The notes beneath the pieces are model-generated. The model did not search any database, was not told the DNA's origin, and saw only the letters and a list, made by a program, of their open reading frames with translations. Below, piece by piece: positions 27,255 through 36,476 of a stretch of 64,000 bases of DNA (position 1 is the stretch's first letter; each line of letters opens with the position of its first letter). The DNA is taken from NCBI GenBank assembly GCA_035708205.1, contig DASSSY010000007.1, forward strand, positions 186,001-250,000, read 5' to 3'. The position numbers and the translations under genes were made by a program. Origin of the DNA: DASSSY01 sp035708205 (GTDB lineage Bacteria; Bacteroidota; Bacteroidia; Chitinophagales; Chitinophagaceae).

Positions 27255-27262
27255 TATATTTG
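27255..27262 (+). promoter_or_regulatory. TAnnTTTG -7 element for the nucleotidyltransferase gene
   Basis: TATATTTG, 30 bases before the ATG at 27293, supports the internal start. Confidence 0.55.
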
Positions 27263-27292
27263 CGCTCAATAAATTCTTTAAGAATAAAAAAC

Positions 27293-28066
27293 ATGAAAGT
27301 TGTCATCTTTGCCGGCGGAAAAGGCACCCGTATCTCCGAAGAATCGCTTTTAAGGCCAAAACCCATGATCGAAATAGGCGGTAAACCGATTCTTTGGCAT
27401 ATTATGAAAATTTATGCCGCTTACGGCCATACGGAATTTATCATCTGCCTCGGCTACAAAGGCTGGATGATAAAAGAATATTTTACCAATTATTTCCTTC
27501 ATAACGCTGACCTGACGGTCGACCTGTCCAATAATACCACCGAGATCCATCAAAACAATGCCGAGCCGTTCAAAATATCATTGATCGATACCGGCCTGGA
27601 AACCATGACGGCCGGCCGCTTAAAAAGAATATTGCCTTACACCAACAACGAGCCTTTTATGCTGACCTACGGCGATGGCGTCAGTGACGTGAATATTGAT
27701 AAGCTGCTGGCTTTTCATCAACAAAACGGTAAGATTTGTACCATGACCGCCATTCAGGCACAAAGCCGTTTTGGGATCATCAAAATGCAAAATGACGGCT
27801 TGATACAGTCTTTCGAAGAAAAGCCTGAAGAAAGCGGCACCTGGATCAACGGTGGCTTTTTTGTTCTCGAACCGCAGATCAGGGATTACCTTTACCCCAA
27901 TGCTGATGACATTATGTGGGAGCAGCAGCCGTTACATGATTTAGCCTCTAAAGGCGAGATAGCGGCTTACCGCCATCATGATTTCTGGAAATGCATGGAC
28001 ACTATGCGCGACAAAGAATCTTTGGAAGAAATGTGGCTGAACCGGCCATTATGGAAAAAATGGTAG
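27293..28066 (+). CDS. rfbF: glucose-1-phosphate cytidylyltransferase-like
   Basis: Nucleotidyltransferase of the RfbF group, making CDP-glucose from glucose-1-phosphate and CTP for dideoxysugar synthesis. The NTP-binding signature FAGGKGTRISEESLLRPKPM is at the start, followed by GGKPILWHIMKIYA, the metal-binding LTYGDGVSDV and EKPEESGTWINGGFFV. The 257-residue length matches. The ATG at 27293 places the signature at residue 5; the longer frame from 27221 overlaps the promoter. The usual partner rfbG (CDP-glucose dehydratase) is not adjacent, so the exact sugar substrate is uncertain. Confidence 0.85.
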   Translation: MKVVIFAGGKGTRISEESLLRPKPMIEIGGKPILWHIMKIYAAYGHTEFIICLGYKGWMIKEYFTNYFLHNADLTVDLSNNTTEIHQNNAEPFKISLIDTGLETMTAGRLKRILPYTNNEPFMLTYGDGVSDVNIDKLLAFHQQNGKICTMTAIQAQSRFGIIKMQNDGLIQSFEEKPEESGTWINGGFFVLEPQIRDYLYPNADDIMWEQQPLHDLASKGEIAAYRHHDFWKCMDTMRDKESLEEMWLNRPLWKKW

Positions 28067-28152
28067 ATCTGAATTTTGGCTGTTGGCAATTGGCAGGGAA
28101 TCTATGTCATTATGGGAAGCATCTCTTTTTAAGATAAAAACAGGTTAATGTT

Positions 28153-28815
28153 TTATCTTTTCAGGTAATTTAATGCCTGCGGGCCGAGGCAAAACATTAA
28201 ATCCAGAACAGAGCAACCGGCTACAAAGCCTGCCCGGTCCTGAAAAACCTGATGATAGGGCCGTTGGTCTTGGACATCCTTATTTTCTCCTCCCAATATC
28301 CGGATATCCGAAAATTCCCCGCAGGGATATTCTTCCCGGTAAATTTCCGTATGCTCGATATCCAGTTTCATGCCCATCATTCCGGCAACCAGCCGAATGC
28401 CTTGAAGACTCCAGTCATACAGGTTTTCCGATTCAGAAGAAGATTCAAAAAGGTCACCGAGATCTTCAGCGAAAAATTCAAAAAAAGGCGCACGGCCGTA
28501 AAAGCTCTGGATGGTTCGCCAATGCGTTTTGCGCCATCCCGAATCATTATCCACCCGCACCTTATTCATGGCTACCCGTTGGTTGCGTCCGCCTTTTAGC
28601 GGAATGCTCAACAATTGTTTCCCCGAAGGGCCGGCTAAATAGTATCTATTGCGCCCGCTCATTTTCTGATAATGCTCGAAAGCATCAAAACAAATTTTTC
28701 GCGCTTTCAGGGCCTTGGCCCACCATGCAATGGTGGGGAAGGGCATCATGGAGCACAACAATATCTTTCCTTGTATGTCCAATAAATTCTTTTCGTGGTG
28801 GGCAGTTACTGTCAT
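28153..28815 (-). CDS. WbqC family protein
   Basis: 220-residue WbqC-like protein. Hallmarks are an early MPFPTIAWWAKAL motif, CFDAFEHYQKMSGRNRYYLAGPSGKQLLSIPL, and RKTHWRTIQSFYGRAPFFEFFAEDL. Members occur in polysaccharide clusters and as conserved single genes in Bacteroidota; they are suspected to act in glycan biosynthesis but the reaction is unproven. The beginning may be at an internal Met near residue 23. It follows the Rel/SpoT gene by three bases and is co-transcribed. Confidence 0.85.
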   Translation of the reverse strand: MTVTAHHEKNLLDIQGKILLCSMMPFPTIAWWAKALKARKICFDAFEHYQKMSGRNRYYLAGPSGKQLLSIPLKGGRNQRVAMNKVRVDNDSGWRKTHWRTIQSFYGRAPFFEFFAEDLGDLFESSSESENLYDWSLQGIRLVAGMMGMKLDIEHTEIYREEYPCGEFSDIRILGGENKDVQDQRPYHQVFQDRAGFVAGCSVLDLMFCLGPQALNYLKR

Positions 28816-28818
28816 CTC

Positions 28819-31068
28819 TTAATCTTCTTCCGATTCTATACGTTCAACCTTCGTGATGCCGTCCAGTAAATTAAGCCGATAGCACAAATCGTCCAGCTCT
28901 TCGCGGTCGTGAACGAAAACCATTATGGTGCCTTCAAATACGCCATCCTTGGAATCGATGCTGATAGAACGCATATTGATTTTTAATTCGCCGGTAATGA
29001 CATTGGTAATGCCCTGAATAATGCCTACATCATCCAAGCCTGTGAGCTTGATGCCCGTAAGGAAAGATATCTCTTTATTTTTAGCCCATTTGGTTTTAAT
29101 GATCCGGTGAGCATAATTAGCCATCAGTTGAGCAGCATTAGGGCAATCCGTCCGGTGTATTTTCAGGCCGTCGCCCGAAGTAATAAAGCCGAACACGTCA
29201 TCTCCGGGAATAGGCTGGCAACATTGTGCCAGCTTATATAGAATTTTGTCCGAGCTTTCCCCGAAAATAATCAGCTCGGCACCTTTACTATTATCCGGTG
29301 CGGCTTTCTCTTCTGTAAAAGTGGTGTGCTTGGGTTCGAGCTTATTTTCTTTCGGCGGCTGATAAAGGCGGTCGCCGACAACAGAAAATAATTTCAACGG
29401 TTTCAAATCATAATTACCAACAGCCAGGCCATAATAAAGATCTAAAGGTGATTTTGCCTTATAGTAATTACACAGTTCCTGCAGGTTTTCATTGGAAGGC
29501 TTTAGTCCCATAGCATTGAGCTTACGTTCCAAATGGTCTTTCCCATCTTCCGCGATCCGGCGTTTTTCTTCCTTTAAGTAATAACGGATACGGGACTTTG
29601 CTTTTCCGGTAATCACAAAATTCAACCAATCTTCCGATGGTTTCTGTTTGGTAGACGTGATGATTTCCACCTGGTCGCCGCTTTTCAGCTTTTGGCTGAT
29701 GGGAACCAGGCGATAATTCACTTTTGCTCCAATACACCGTGCGCCCAATTCGGAATGTATATCGAAGGCCATGTCCAACGCCGTAGCGCCTTTCGGCAAA
29801 ACACGCATATCTCCCTTTGGCGTATAAACATATATCTCCTCATAAAACAGATCAAGCTTGAAATTCTGAACAAAATCAAGCGTATCCATATCCGGGTTGC
29901 TCAGAATTTCCCGGATATGCTTCAACCAGTCATCAATTTTACTCTCATGGCTTGTGCCTTCTTTATATTTCCAATGCGCCGCCAGGCCCTTTTCGGCTAT
30001 TTCATTCATGCGCTCCGTCCGGATCTGCACCTCAACCCAGCGGCCGCCAGGGCCCATTACCGTCGTGTGTAAGGCTTCATAGCCATTCCCCTTCGGTACG
30101 CTGATCCAGTCACGTAACCGGTCAGGATTGGGCTGGTAAAAATTGGTTATGATGGAATAGACTTTCCAGCAATCTTCCTTTTCCTTTTCCCTTGGTGAAT
30201 TGAGAATGATCCGAATGGCAAAAAGATCGTAAACTTCATTAAAATCAACTCTTTTGGTACGCATTTTATGCCAGATGGAATTGACCGATTTCGGCCGGCC
30301 GTAAATCTTAAAGTTAAAGTGGCCTTCTTCCAAAACTTCCTTTATAGGCTTGATAAACTCATTGATGTACTTACTGCGCTCTTTTTTGGTATCTTTCAAT
30401 TGGCGCATAATACCCATATAGGCATCCGGCCGAAGATATTTGAGAGACAGATCTTCCATTTCGGATTTAATTTCGTATAAGCCCAGGCGGTGCGCCAGAG
30501 GCGCGTAGATATAGCTGGTTTCCGAAGCGATCTTGAGCTGCTTCTCATGCTTCATGCTATCCAGTGTCCGCATATTATGCAGGCGGTCGGCCAGTTTGAT
30601 GAGAATAACACGGGGATCCTCTGCCAGCGTCAATAAGATTTTCCGAAAATTTTCGGCTTGCATGGATGCCACGGCCTTAATGTCGACAACTGCCGAAATT
30701 TTGGTCAGGCCGTCAATAATCTGCGCATATATGCTGCCGAATTCAGCTGAAATATCCTCGAGCGTAATTTCAGTATCCTCCACCACATCGTGCAATAAGG
30801 CACAACAGGCGGAAGTCACGCCCAGCCCGATTTCTCCCACGGCAATCTTGGCCACGGCGATCGGATGCAGAATGTAGGGTTCTCCCGACTTCCGGCGCAT
30901 CTCCTTATGCGCATCCGCCGCCATCTCAAAAGCCCTCCGGACAATTTTCCGGTCACCCTTTTTTAATCTTTGCTTCAGCAAGCGCAACAAGGAGCGGTAT
31001 TCCCGCAGTATGATCTTTTTTTCTTCCTCTTCGTCAATGGGATAGTTATATAATAAGGGTTTTGTCAT
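28819..31068 (-). CDS. spoT: bifunctional (p)ppGpp synthetase/hydrolase
   Basis: Long RelA-SpoT homologue. In order: HD hydrolase domain with HDVVEDTEIT and RLHNMRTLD; synthetase domain with RLRDWISVPKGNGYEALHTT and EVQIRTERM; TGS domain (YVYTPKGDMRVLPKGATALD); Cys-rich region (LAQCCQPIPGDDVFG); C-terminal ACT domain. The intact HD and the basic RxRD motif in place of ExDD suggest it both makes and degrades (p)ppGpp. The start at 31068 (MTKPLLYNYPI) is preferred over one 14 codons upstream. About 749 residues is normal. It is followed by the wbqC-like gene. Confidence 0.95.
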   Translation of the reverse strand: MTKPLLYNYPIDEEEEKKIILREYRSLLRLLKQRLKKGDRKIVRRAFEMAADAHKEMRRKSGEPYILHPIAVAKIAVGEIGLGVTSACCALLHDVVEDTEITLEDISAEFGSIYAQIIDGLTKISAVVDIKAVASMQAENFRKILLTLAEDPRVILIKLADRLHNMRTLDSMKHEKQLKIASETSYIYAPLAHRLGLYEIKSEMEDLSLKYLRPDAYMGIMRQLKDTKKERSKYINEFIKPIKEVLEEGHFNFKIYGRPKSVNSIWHKMRTKRVDFNEVYDLFAIRIILNSPREKEKEDCWKVYSIITNFYQPNPDRLRDWISVPKGNGYEALHTTVMGPGGRWVEVQIRTERMNEIAEKGLAAHWKYKEGTSHESKIDDWLKHIREILSNPDMDTLDFVQNFKLDLFYEEIYVYTPKGDMRVLPKGATALDMAFDIHSELGARCIGAKVNYRLVPISQKLKSGDQVEIITSTKQKPSEDWLNFVITGKAKSRIRYYLKEEKRRIAEDGKDHLERKLNAMGLKPSNENLQELCNYYKAKSPLDLYYGLAVGNYDLKPLKLFSVVGDRLYQPPKENKLEPKHTTFTEEKAAPDNSKGAELIIFGESSDKILYKLAQCCQPIPGDDVFGFITSGDGLKIHRTDCPNAAQLMANYAHRIIKTKWAKNKEISFLTGIKLTGLDDVGIIQGITNVITGELKINMRSISIDSKDGVFEGTIMVFVHDREELDDLCYRLNLLDGITKVERIESEED

Positions 31069-31096
31069 AATATAGTAACCTAAGATACTAAAAAAA

Positions 31097-31119
31097 CGGA
31101 AACCCGGCATGGGTTTCCG
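31097..31119 (-). terminator. terminator of the small T9SS-CTD gene
   Basis: A 9-bp perfect stem (31097-31105 with 31111-31119) is followed on the minus strand by a run of T residues. It separates the T9SS-CTD gene from spoT. Confidence 0.78.
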
Positions 31120-31151
31120 CTTATATCATAAATAAATTTCAACAGAATAGC

Positions 31152-31550
31152 TTAGTGATTAATGACCATTTTCGCGGACTTAACAATCTTCCCGTATTTA
31201 TCCCTGGCGACAACCATGTAAATACCGGACGGATATTGGCCCAGGTTAGAAAAAGATACATCCGTGGTCGTGGCGTCAATCAAGGTCTGCTCAGTAATTT
31301 TCCGGCCGATAAGGTTAATGATTTCCAATTTATCGACATCGGGGCGCAGGGCCTGCGAAATCCTGATATGAACCGAAGTAGACACCGGAACCGGGTATAT
31401 TGTCAGTGTTTTATTACTTTGATTCGTAATAATTATGTTTTCATTATTTTTCTGTTGTTGGGCATGCGCCGGCATTAATACGCCGCTTATGCTCAAAACT
31501 AAGCAAAACCCGAAAACACCAAATACAAAATTTTTAAATTTTCTCCTCAT
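31152..31550 (-). CDS. minimal secreted protein consisting almost only of a T9SS sorting domain
   Basis: A signal peptide (residues 1-30, ending PAHAQ) is followed by about 18 polar residues and then directly by a type A sorting domain (LTIYPVPVSTSVHIRIS, LEIINLIGRKI, LGQYPSGIYMVVARDKYGKIVKSAKMVINH). At 132 residues it has no room for a passenger domain. It may be a small secreted factor, an effector of the secretion machinery, or the remnant of a larger cargo. It has its own terminator and no same-strand partner. Confidence 0.8.
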   Translation of the reverse strand: MRRKFKNFVFGVFGFCLVLSISGVLMPAHAQQQKNNENIIITNQSNKTLTIYPVPVSTSVHIRISQALRPDVDKLEIINLIGRKITEQTLIDATTTDVSFSNLGQYPSGIYMVVARDKYGKIVKSAKMVINH

Positions 31551-31761
31551 AATCCGTAATTTTTACCTGTTGAACGAACTACTTTCCACTTTGACCATCA
31601 CTTCGCTGCAAAGTTAAAATACAAAAACAATAATTCATAGGTTTTTTGAAAAATTGTTCATAAATTTTCCTTATAATGCCCAATAGCTGATACAATTCTT
31701 ATGCCACAAGCGATTTGTTCCGGGACTGCCATAATTTCTACGAATTACCGGCAACAGCCAC

Positions 31762-33573
31762 TTATTTGATCTCCGGGACGAAAGGCATGAGCATATATAC
31801 ATGATTGCCGCCGTCCTGCAATTGCTTCAGCACTTTGAACCACCTATAATTATCGCCCAGCTGTGTTTTCAGTAATGCCTGCGCTGCTATTTGCTCTTTC
31901 ACGTTACTACCGTTCAACAGCGACAAAAAGGCCTTAAACTGATTTTCGCTTTTGGGATATGTTTCCACCTGATAATTTTTCAGTTTTGCCAAAGACGCAG
32001 CGCTGTTAAAAGCTCTTGTCAGTCCGCCGAGGGCATCCACCAAGCCGTTTTGCACACCGGCTACCCCGCTCCAGACACGTCCCTGGCCAATGCTGTCCAC
32101 ATAATCCACTGTTTTATGGCGACCGGTAGCCACACGCCGTTTAAAGGTCATGTAAACCGAATCCACGCCGTTTTGAATAAATAATTTTTCCTGGTCGGTC
32201 ATGGGGCGGTTGCTGTTACCCAAATCGGCATAAGGCGCGTTTTTTTCTTCGTCAAAAGTGACGCCAAGTTTGTTGTTAAAGAATTTCTGGGTATTAAACA
32301 TCATGCCAAAAACCCCGATGCTGCCAGTGATGGTGGTAGGCAAGGCAAAGATGCTGTCCGCCTGGCAGGAAATATAATAACCACCACTTGCGGCCAAGTC
32401 GCCCATGGAAACCACCAATGGTTTTTTGGCTTTTAACAGGCTCAATTCACGCAGAATTTTCTCCGAAGCCATAGCGCTGCCACCGGGTGAGTTAACCCGC
32501 AATACCACCGCTTTGATATTATCATTTTGCTTGACTTCGCGAATGGTTTTAATCAACTTGTCGGCGGCAATTTCAGGATCCGAGAACAAACCGCCGCCGT
32601 TGCTTTTGTCCACAATTTCGCCCTGGGCAATAATCAGGGCAATCTTTGAATCTCCGTCTTTATCCGAACCTGATTTGCCGGAATATTTTTCAACAGAAAT
32701 CAGACGCAAGTCGTCATCTTTTCCTAAGCCGCTTTTTTGGCGCAGCAGGTCCTCAATCTGGTCTTTATACCGGATACCGTCAATCAGGTGATGGCTCAAA
32801 GCCTGGGCGGCGGTCTGAATGGCGCCGGTTTGCGCCCATTGGTTAATGGTCGAGGTATCGGCGTGCGTGTGTTCCGCAAAAGCCTGAAGATAAGTATCCC
32901 AAATGGTGCTTTGCAGAGCAGCCAGCTGTTTACGGTTAGGCTCGCTCATTTTTTCCATACGGAAAGGCTCGGTAGCGCTTTTAAATTTACCGCAATAAAA
33001 AATCTCCGGCTGAACTTCCAATTTATCCAAAGCGCCTTTGAAAAAAGTAATCATCGAAGCCAGGCCTTTAATGTCCACACTGCCCATGGGATTTACGAAA
33101 ACACTATCCGCCACGGAAGCCACATAATAGGCAGATTGGGAAATATAATCGCCGTAGGCATATACAAACTTTCCGCTTTTTCTGAAATCCTCCAGAGCGC
33201 TTCTGATCTGCTGAGAAGTGGCCAGTCCGGAGCCATTGCCTTCGGCTTTCAGATAGATGCCCTTAATATCATTGTCCGTCTTCGCGTCTTTAATACGGTC
33301 TAACAAATTGTGCAGCCCCACAGACTGTATATTGCCCCCCTGAAACAAGACAAAAGGGGCTATGCCGTCATGCTCCTGGACACTTTGACTCAGGTCAATC
33401 ACCAAAACAGAATTGCTTTTCACAACGGCTTGATTACCCACTTCACCGCTAATACTTTTCTTGACAGAGGTGGATATCGCCCCCACTATGCCGAAGAACA
33501 CCACGAAAAATAAAATACCGGCCACCACCAGCGCCAGTAACGAGGCAAAGAAAAACTTGAAAAACTGTCTCAT
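31762..33573 (-). CDS. sppA: signal peptide peptidase SppA, 67K type
   Basis: Membrane-anchored serine protease of the inner membrane that degrades cleaved signal peptides. One N-terminal helix (FFASLLALVVAGILFFVVFFG) is followed by two tandem S49 domains. The catalytic Lys is expected near the KFVYAYGDYISQSAYYVAS segment of the first domain and the nucleophile Ser is in GDLAASGGYYIS in the second. About 603 residues matches the long form. The start at 33573 (MRQFFKFFF) is just before the helix. The alpha/beta hydrolase gene lies upstream on the same strand. Confidence 0.93.
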   Translation of the reverse strand: MRQFFKFFFASLLALVVAGILFFVVFFGIVGAISTSVKKSISGEVGNQAVVKSNSVLVIDLSQSVQEHDGIAPFVLFQGGNIQSVGLHNLLDRIKDAKTDNDIKGIYLKAEGNGSGLATSQQIRSALEDFRKSGKFVYAYGDYISQSAYYVASVADSVFVNPMGSVDIKGLASMITFFKGALDKLEVQPEIFYCGKFKSATEPFRMEKMSEPNRKQLAALQSTIWDTYLQAFAEHTHADTSTINQWAQTGAIQTAAQALSHHLIDGIRYKDQIEDLLRQKSGLGKDDDLRLISVEKYSGKSGSDKDGDSKIALIIAQGEIVDKSNGGGLFSDPEIAADKLIKTIREVKQNDNIKAVVLRVNSPGGSAMASEKILRELSLLKAKKPLVVSMGDLAASGGYYISCQADSIFALPTTITGSIGVFGMMFNTQKFFNNKLGVTFDEEKNAPYADLGNSNRPMTDQEKLFIQNGVDSVYMTFKRRVATGRHKTVDYVDSIGQGRVWSGVAGVQNGLVDALGGLTRAFNSAASLAKLKNYQVETYPKSENQFKAFLSLLNGSNVKEQIAAQALLKTQLGDNYRWFKVLKQLQDGGNHVYMLMPFVPEIK

Positions 33574-33709
33574 AGCTGATTTAATTTTAAACAGAAACCA
33601 ACTGCCCGGCAAGGCAATCGTTCTCTAATTCATTATTGCAAAAATAAACATGAAAAAGAATATCCCGCTCCCCCAAAGGGTGGGATTTCACTCGGTAATA
33701 CCGGAAAAT

Positions 33710-34522
33710 TCAGGTCTTTAAAACCGTCGCCACTTCGGGCAATTCAGATGAGTGCAAAATATGATGCCCGGTTTGCAAAACATGCAACTGAACAAAAGGA
33801 TTATTCCCGGCAAAACGCTCGCCTACCGACGGCGGAAAGGACTGGTCGAAACGTCCCATAAATAAATGCGCGGGAATTTGAAATTTGCCGAGCTTCCGTT
33901 TTAAGAATTTAGGATTGGGAATAAAATTCCGGGTAAACGGCCAATCCACAAGCACCTGTGCCCTGAATTCCGGTTTTTTCAAGGTATTGTTGACTAACTT
34001 TTGCCATCTTGAAGAGATAATACCTTTGTCGATCAGGTTATTAATCCTCTTTATCCAGGTATCGGGATGATGAATAATATGCCGGAAAATAAGCCGGCCA
34101 TAAAACTCCCTGGTGGCCAGTCGATACCAAATATTTTTCTGTAAACCATCCGGCGCCAGTAAAACTAACTGTTCCACCCGTTCAGGGTAATACTCCGTCA
34201 GGCACATAGCCGTACGGCCACCCATACTGTAACCTAATAAGGACACCTTATCCACCCCAAGATCGGCGCAGATTTTCTGTATAAAATGCCAAACCAGCTT
34301 ATTATCCGGGTAATGTTTGCTTTTCCATAAACCGGCGCTCTCTCCTGGGAAATCAAAGGCCACAAGCGTAAAATCCTTCTCCAAAAGCTCCGCCAAAGGA
34401 CTGAAAAACGTGGCGTTCTGGCCAAAACCATGGAAAGCAATGAGCAGCTTTTTCCCCTGCCCCATGCGCAGGCAACGCAAACATTTACCATTTTGTGCCA
34501 GGAAACCTTCCTGTATATCCAT
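33710..34522 (-). CDS. alpha/beta hydrolase
   Basis: Alpha/beta-hydrolase fold with oxyanion segment HGFGQNATFF, nucleophile elbow GYSMGGRTA (Ser), an acid in MGRFDQSFPP and catalytic His in TGHHILHS. The ATG at 34522 (MDIQEGFLAQ) is chosen because the longer frame runs back through the lepB terminator into lepB. The cap region is basic and helical. Substrate is unknown; esterase or thioesterase activities are possible. Confidence 0.82.
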   Translation of the reverse strand: MDIQEGFLAQNGKCLRCLRMGQGKKLLIAFHGFGQNATFFSPLAELLEKDFTLVAFDFPGESAGLWKSKHYPDNKLVWHFIQKICADLGVDKVSLLGYSMGGRTAMCLTEYYPERVEQLVLLAPDGLQKNIWYRLATREFYGRLIFRHIIHHPDTWIKRINNLIDKGIISSRWQKLVNNTLKKPEFRAQVLVDWPFTRNFIPNPKFLKRKLGKFQIPAHLFMGRFDQSFPPSVGERFAGNNPFVQLHVLQTGHHILHSSELPEVATVLKT

Positions 34523-34536
34523 AACAAACCTGATCT

Positions 34537-34573
34537 TGAAAAAGGCTGTTTCCGCAAGGGGAACAGCCTTTTT
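34537..34573 (-). terminator. terminator of lepB
   Basis: A stem of 12 or more base pairs (AAAAAGGCTGTT on the minus strand with its complement) ends in a T run and follows the lepB stop at once. It confirms that the alpha/beta hydrolase gene starts after it. Confidence 0.8.
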
Positions 34574-34575
34574 CT

Positions 34576-35787
34576 TTATTTTTCCAAGTGACTGATACTT
34601 CGCAAAATCCGGTTCCATCGAATGCCATGCTTCCCATAGCTCAGCCATACAAACGAGGCCTTGCCGACAATATGGTCTTCCGGGACAAAACCGAAATATC
34701 TGGAATCCGCCGATTCATGCCGGTTATCGCCCATCATCCAATAATAATCCATTTTGAACGTGTATTGGGTAGCCGGTTTACCATTGATGACATATTGACC
34801 GTTCTTTTCCACGAAGTCATTTTTTTCATAGGTCCGGATGGCCCTTCGGTATAAAGCCACATTTTGTGGGGTCAACTGAATGGTCATACCTTTTTTAGGA
34901 ATAACAACCGGGCCGTAATTATCAACATTCCAATGGAACAAGGCCGTATCCTGGGGATAGACCCACGCGCCGGGAAACGTGCTGATCACACCAGGCCCCT
35001 GTTGCTCAAAAGGCGTCACGGAAATCACACCGGGCACTTTACGGATTTGATCCGCCGTTTCCGTCTCCATTTCAAAAACAGCCTGAGTGGTCATACCGTT
35101 AAACTTATTGCTGGAAACCACGTTATGCTTATCCATAAAATCCAGGCTCAGGGTAAAATTATTAGTTGACCTTATGGTATATTCCATGCGCTGATGCGGA
35201 TAAATCCTGGCTTTTTTACCATTGACATACAGGAACGTGTGTTTCAGCTGAATGGTATCGCCGGGCACGCCTACACAGCGTTTGATGTAGTTTTCTTCCT
35301 TATCGACAGGGCGGGTGGTAATAGAATAGGTTGACCAAACCCGTTCACGCCCCATTGCCCGCACTGCCTGGTAATAGTCATCGGCCGGGCGTTCCAGCAT
35401 CGTCGTGTCATTATTGGGAAAATTAAATACAACAACATCATAACGCTGTATATGGCCAAAACCGGGCAGGCGATGATACCCCCACTGAACGGCATCGGAA
35501 TAAGATTTACCCCCAAAAACCGGCATGGTATTGTTGACCAACGGCACTGATAAAGGCGTCATGGGCATCCGGGGCCCGTAAGCCACTTTACTGACAAACA
35601 AATAATCGTTGACCAGCATGGTACCTTCCATAGAACCGGAGGGGATGGTATAAGCCTCAATTAAGAAAGTACGGATGATAGTGGCCGCAATAATGGCAAA
35701 AACGGCGGCGTCCAGCCACTCGCGCCATACCGGTTTTTTCTTTTTCTTAGTTTGATCGGTTTTCTTTTTCCAGAAGTTTAAACGCAT
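34576..35787 (-). CDS. lepB: signal peptidase I
   Basis: Inner-membrane serine protease that cleaves Sec and Tat signal peptides. A basic N-terminus (KKKTDQTKKKKKP) precedes one helix (LDAAVFAIIAATIIRTFLI). Box B contains the nucleophile Ser (YTIPSGSMEGTM), box D the catalytic Lys (NYIKRCVGVPGD) and box E MGDNRHESADSR. At about 403 residues it carries the large insertion between boxes typical of Bacteroidota. The ATG at 35787 is chosen. It is flanked by terminators on both sides, so it is transcribed alone. Confidence 0.95.
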   Translation of the reverse strand: MRLNFWKKKTDQTKKKKKPVWREWLDAAVFAIIAATIIRTFLIEAYTIPSGSMEGTMLVNDYLFVSKVAYGPRMPMTPLSVPLVNNTMPVFGGKSYSDAVQWGYHRLPGFGHIQRYDVVVFNFPNNDTTMLERPADDYYQAVRAMGRERVWSTYSITTRPVDKEENYIKRCVGVPGDTIQLKHTFLYVNGKKARIYPHQRMEYTIRSTNNFTLSLDFMDKHNVVSSNKFNGMTTQAVFEMETETADQIRKVPGVISVTPFEQQGPGVISTFPGAWVYPQDTALFHWNVDNYGPVVIPKKGMTIQLTPQNVALYRRAIRTYEKNDFVEKNGQYVINGKPATQYTFKMDYYWMMGDNRHESADSRYFGFVPEDHIVGKASFVWLSYGKHGIRWNRILRSISHLEK

Positions 35788-35838
35788 ATTGTTTCTTGTT
35801 ATAAGGTGCGCAATGACCAAGTAAGTGTCAAAAGTAAA

Positions 35839-35874
35839 GAAAACCTGCAATGTTTAAACGCATTGCAGGTTTTC
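35839..35874 (-). terminator. terminator of the DUF3127 gene
   Basis: A perfect 14-bp stem (35839-35852 with 35861-35874) with an 8-base loop is followed by a T-rich run on the minus strand, 29 bases past the DUF3127 stop. Confidence 0.82.
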
Positions 35875-35902
35875 ACAAAAAATAAAACCGGTTTTTCTTT
35901 AC

Positions 35903-36331
35903 TTAAAACGGTAAATCATCCGCATCATCTGCGGTATGGCCATCGGGCGTGCCGGACTGCTGCATGGCCGGACCTTGCGGGGTCGCCTGGGTCATACTGG
36001 TACTATAACTTCCGGGAGCAGGATTGGCATGAGCGTCGGCTGCTCTTTCCACGCGCCAGGCATTCAGATTGGTAATGTATTTCACATTACCGTCCCTTTC
36101 CCACCGATTACCCCGGATATTAAAGCTCACTTTCAGCATTTCGCCGGGCTGAAACTGGTCGATCACTGCACAACTGTTATTAACCAATTGAAATGCCGCA
36201 TAGTTTGTATACACCATGCCCGAAGGAGATTCATCGGTTATTTCTAATACAAATTCACGTTTTGAAAAAGTTTCTTTGATCTGCTGGGTTGGGTAAACAT
36301 GATGCAACTTACCCGTTACTTCTAAACTCAT
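35903..36331 (-). CDS. DUF3127 protein, OB-like with SSB-style acidic tail
   Basis: Residues 1-95 form the DUF3127 domain of Bacteroidota (MSLEVTGKLHHVYPTQQI, SKREFVLEITDE, WRVER), a beta-rich unit resembling an OB fold. It is followed by a Pro/Gln/Ser/Thr-rich linker and the acidic tip DADDLPF. This layout copies bacterial SSB, whose DDDIPF tip recruits DNA repair and replication partners. The protein may therefore bind single-stranded DNA or compete for SSB partners; that is inference. The gene stands alone with its own terminator. A canonical ssb is not in the window. Confidence 0.8.
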   Translation of the reverse strand: MSLEVTGKLHHVYPTQQIKETFSKREFVLEITDESPSGMVYTNYAAFQLVNNSCAVIDQFQPGEMLKVSFNIRGNRWERDGNVKYITNLNAWRVERAADAHANPAPGSYSTSMTQATPQGPAMQQSGTPDGHTADDADDLPF

Positions 36332-36476
36332 TTTCTAAAAATTTAATACTATAACATTATTCAATAAACGAAGATACGCCCTTTTAGAGGATTTCAAAAA
36401 TGATTAAGCTATTTTTTCTCCATAATATTTTCCAAGATCCAGCCTGCCTGTAATGATTTTACCTTATCGTCATTGA

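Noticed and set aside
28173..28856. 227-codon plus-strand frame opposite the WbqC-like gene
   Set aside because: It is antisense to a well-supported gene and shows no recognisable domain; it is a composition effect.
32737..33303. 188-codon plus-strand frame inside sppA
   Set aside because: It is antisense to SppA domains; no independent evidence.
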